DNA from: Nostoc sp. 106C
GTDB lineage: Bacteria > Cyanobacteriota > Cyanobacteriia > Cyanobacteriales > Nostocaceae
DNA length: 34,918 nt
Reading direction: 5' to 3'
Assembly (NCBI RefSeq): GCF_002154725.1
Contig: NZ_MTAW01000150.1
Span: 1 to 34,918 of the forward strand
Shown: positions 34,026-34,918 of the stretch, one piece after another
Layout: the number at the start of each line of letters is the position of its first letter
Numbering within the stretch: the stretch's first letter is position 1
Notes under the pieces: generated by a model
The model's input: only the letters and a program-made list of their open reading frames with translations
The model's database searches: none
Told to the model about the DNA's origin: nothing
Made by a program: the position numbers and the translations under genes

Positions 34026-34152
34026 TGCGATCGCTGCATTGTTGTTTGGGGATAAGCTTTGCAATTCACTATTGGCGATCGCTCCCACATCATCGTTTAG
34101 GTTTCCTCTTTGAAAATAGGGTTAGCGCAGCTGGCCGTAGGCATTGCTGTTG

Positions 34153-34918
34153 TTAACCACCATCCCCCGATAAATTTAGCTCTCCATCAACAGTGATATC
34201 AAATGTAAATTGAATATGGATGTATTTGTTGGGATATCCTGTGGGCAAAGGTGCAAAGGGCGCGGCTCGCTGTATAGCGTTGAGCGCCGCTTGATCAGTG
34301 ACGCTAAATCCAGAAGTTTGTGCAAGCTGGAGATTGCTCAGCTGACCGGAACGGTTAACACTGAAGTTAAGCACCGTTCGCCGAGAAGACTGGCTTAACC
34401 CCGGTAGCCATTGCTGCTTCACTCGTTGCTGTAGTTGGTTTAAGTAAGAGGTGATATCTATATCTTGACTTTGGGCATCAATACCAGAAGTCCCTTGGCG
34501 ATCGCGGTTGGAATTGGGTAAGGCTGCCAAATTATCACCACTAAAATTCCGGCTAGATACACTTACAGTACCACCCAGCAAACTTGCGGCACCTGTGTAA
34601 TGAGAAGGCATTGCTTGAGATGGTTTTCGCCCACTTAATCTAGTTCCCGGTTGGCCTAAGTGATTAGGATTGGGTGTTGTTGGCTCAACTTTGGGCGTTA
34701 GTGGTGTGGTCGGTGCTACGGCTATTTTCTTAGGCTGGGGCACTGTTGGTATGGTTGCACTTTTGGGCGCTGTTGGCTCAACTTTAGGCGTTAGTGGTGT
34801 GGTCGGTGCTACCGCTATTTTCTTAGGATTGGGCACTGTTGGTATGGTTGCACTTTTGGGCGCTGTTGGCTCAACTTTGGGCGTTAGTGGTGTGGTCGGT
34901 GCTACTGCTATTTTTTTA
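34153..34918 (-). CDS. TonB-like C-terminal domain protein, 5' end outside the window
   Basis: The frame is open to the right edge, so the N-terminus is missing. What is visible: a Pro/Thr/Lys/Val-rich linker made of 31-residue repeats, a Ser/Gly/Asn-rich segment, then a TonB-type C-terminal domain: YLNQLQQRVKQQWLPGL, TVLNFSVNRSGQLSNLQLAQ, SVTDQAALNAIQRAAPFAPLP and a final beta-strand IHIQFTFDITV. TonB proteins span the periplasm and pass energy from ExbB/ExbD to outer-membrane transporters; cyanobacteria also have TonB-domain proteins whose partners are unknown. A membrane helix would be expected beyond the edge. The GTG at 34836 lies inside the repeat and should not be taken as the start. 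Confidence 0.85.
   Translation of the reverse strand, partial: KKIAVAPTTPLTPKVEPTAPKSATIPTVPNPKKIAVAPTTPLTPKVEPTAPKSATIPTVPQPKKIAVAPTTPLTPKVEPTTPNPNHLGQPGTRLSGRKPSQAMPSHYTGAASLLGGTVSVSSRNFSGDNLAALPNSNRDRQGTSGIDAQSQDIDITSYLNQLQQRVKQQWLPGLSQSSRRTVLNFSVNRSGQLSNLQLAQTSGFSVTDQAALNAIQRAAPFAPLPTGYPNKYIHIQFTFDITVDGELNLSGDGG
34678..34917 (-). repeat. 93-bp tandem repeat in the TonB-like linker
   Basis: Two full and one partial copy of a 31-codon unit starting KKIAVAPTTPLTPKVEPT. The copies differ at only a few bases (for example GCTACGG/GCTACCG/GCTACTG), so the expansion is recent. At least one copy reaches the window edge; more may follow. Confidence 0.9.

Overview
The window looks like chromosomal DNA from a filamentous, heterocyst-forming type (Nostocales-like) cyanobacterium. 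Evidence: frequent HIP1 octamers GCGATCGC (e.g. 1589-1596, 3117-3124), cyanobacterial short palindromic repeats between genes, a group 2 sigma factor of cyanobacterial type, and above all a scytonemin (UV-A sunscreen) biosynthesis locus in the order known from Nostoc punctiforme.

Region 1 (1-13.8 kb, all minus strand, read right to left) is the scytonemin operon: scyA, scyB, scyC, scyD, scyE, scyF, then eboA and eboB, then tyrA, a dsbA-like gene and an aroB-like gene. A strong Shine-Dalgarno at the extreme left edge implies another co-directional gene starting at the window boundary. ScyB converts tryptophan to indole-3-pyruvate. TyrA supplies p-hydroxyphenylpyruvate. ScyA condenses the two and ScyC cyclises the product in the cytoplasm. 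EboA/EboB belong to the conserved ebo set needed to move the monomer to the periplasm. ScyD, ScyE and ScyF carry signal peptides and PEP-CTERM tails, so they act outside the cytoplasmic membrane.

Region 2 (13.8-17.9 kb, plus strand) is the divergent regulator pair: a three-PAS histidine kinase and a response regulator with an AraC-type output domain, separated from scyA by about 1.1 kb of AT-rich DNA. Directly after it (about 18.0-18.3 kb) lies a broken internal piece of eboC (UbiA-type prenyltransferase). Its far end has been overrun by the 3' end of a convergent RND pump gene, whose last residues are antisense eboC. This is the clearest rearrangement junction in the window.

Region 3 (18.3-27.2 kb, minus strand) is an MdtABC-like efflux operon: membrane fusion protein, RND subunit, an SMI1/KNR4-HEAT repeat protein, and a second RND subunit. 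Region 4 (27.2-31.3 kb, minus) holds a nested inverted-repeat element, a group 2 sigma factor, an unrecognised four-helix membrane protein, a CtpA-type S41 protease and a small Spy/CpxP-like lipoprotein. Region 5 (31.6-33.5 kb, plus) is a NarL/DesK-type two-component pair with a 4-base overlap. It is followed by G-rich hairpins, a small membrane protein, and the C-terminal part of a TonB-like protein with a 93-bp tandem repeat running off the right edge.

The scytonemin cluster itself is a known system. The less ordinary points are: the split and partly destroyed ebo set, the CPWS dsbA homologue, the divergent metal motif of the aroB homologue, a TyrA with an eroded chorismate mutase domain, the internal duplication of ScyC, PEP-CTERM tails on ScyD/E/F, and the SMI1-HEAT gene wedged between the pump subunits.
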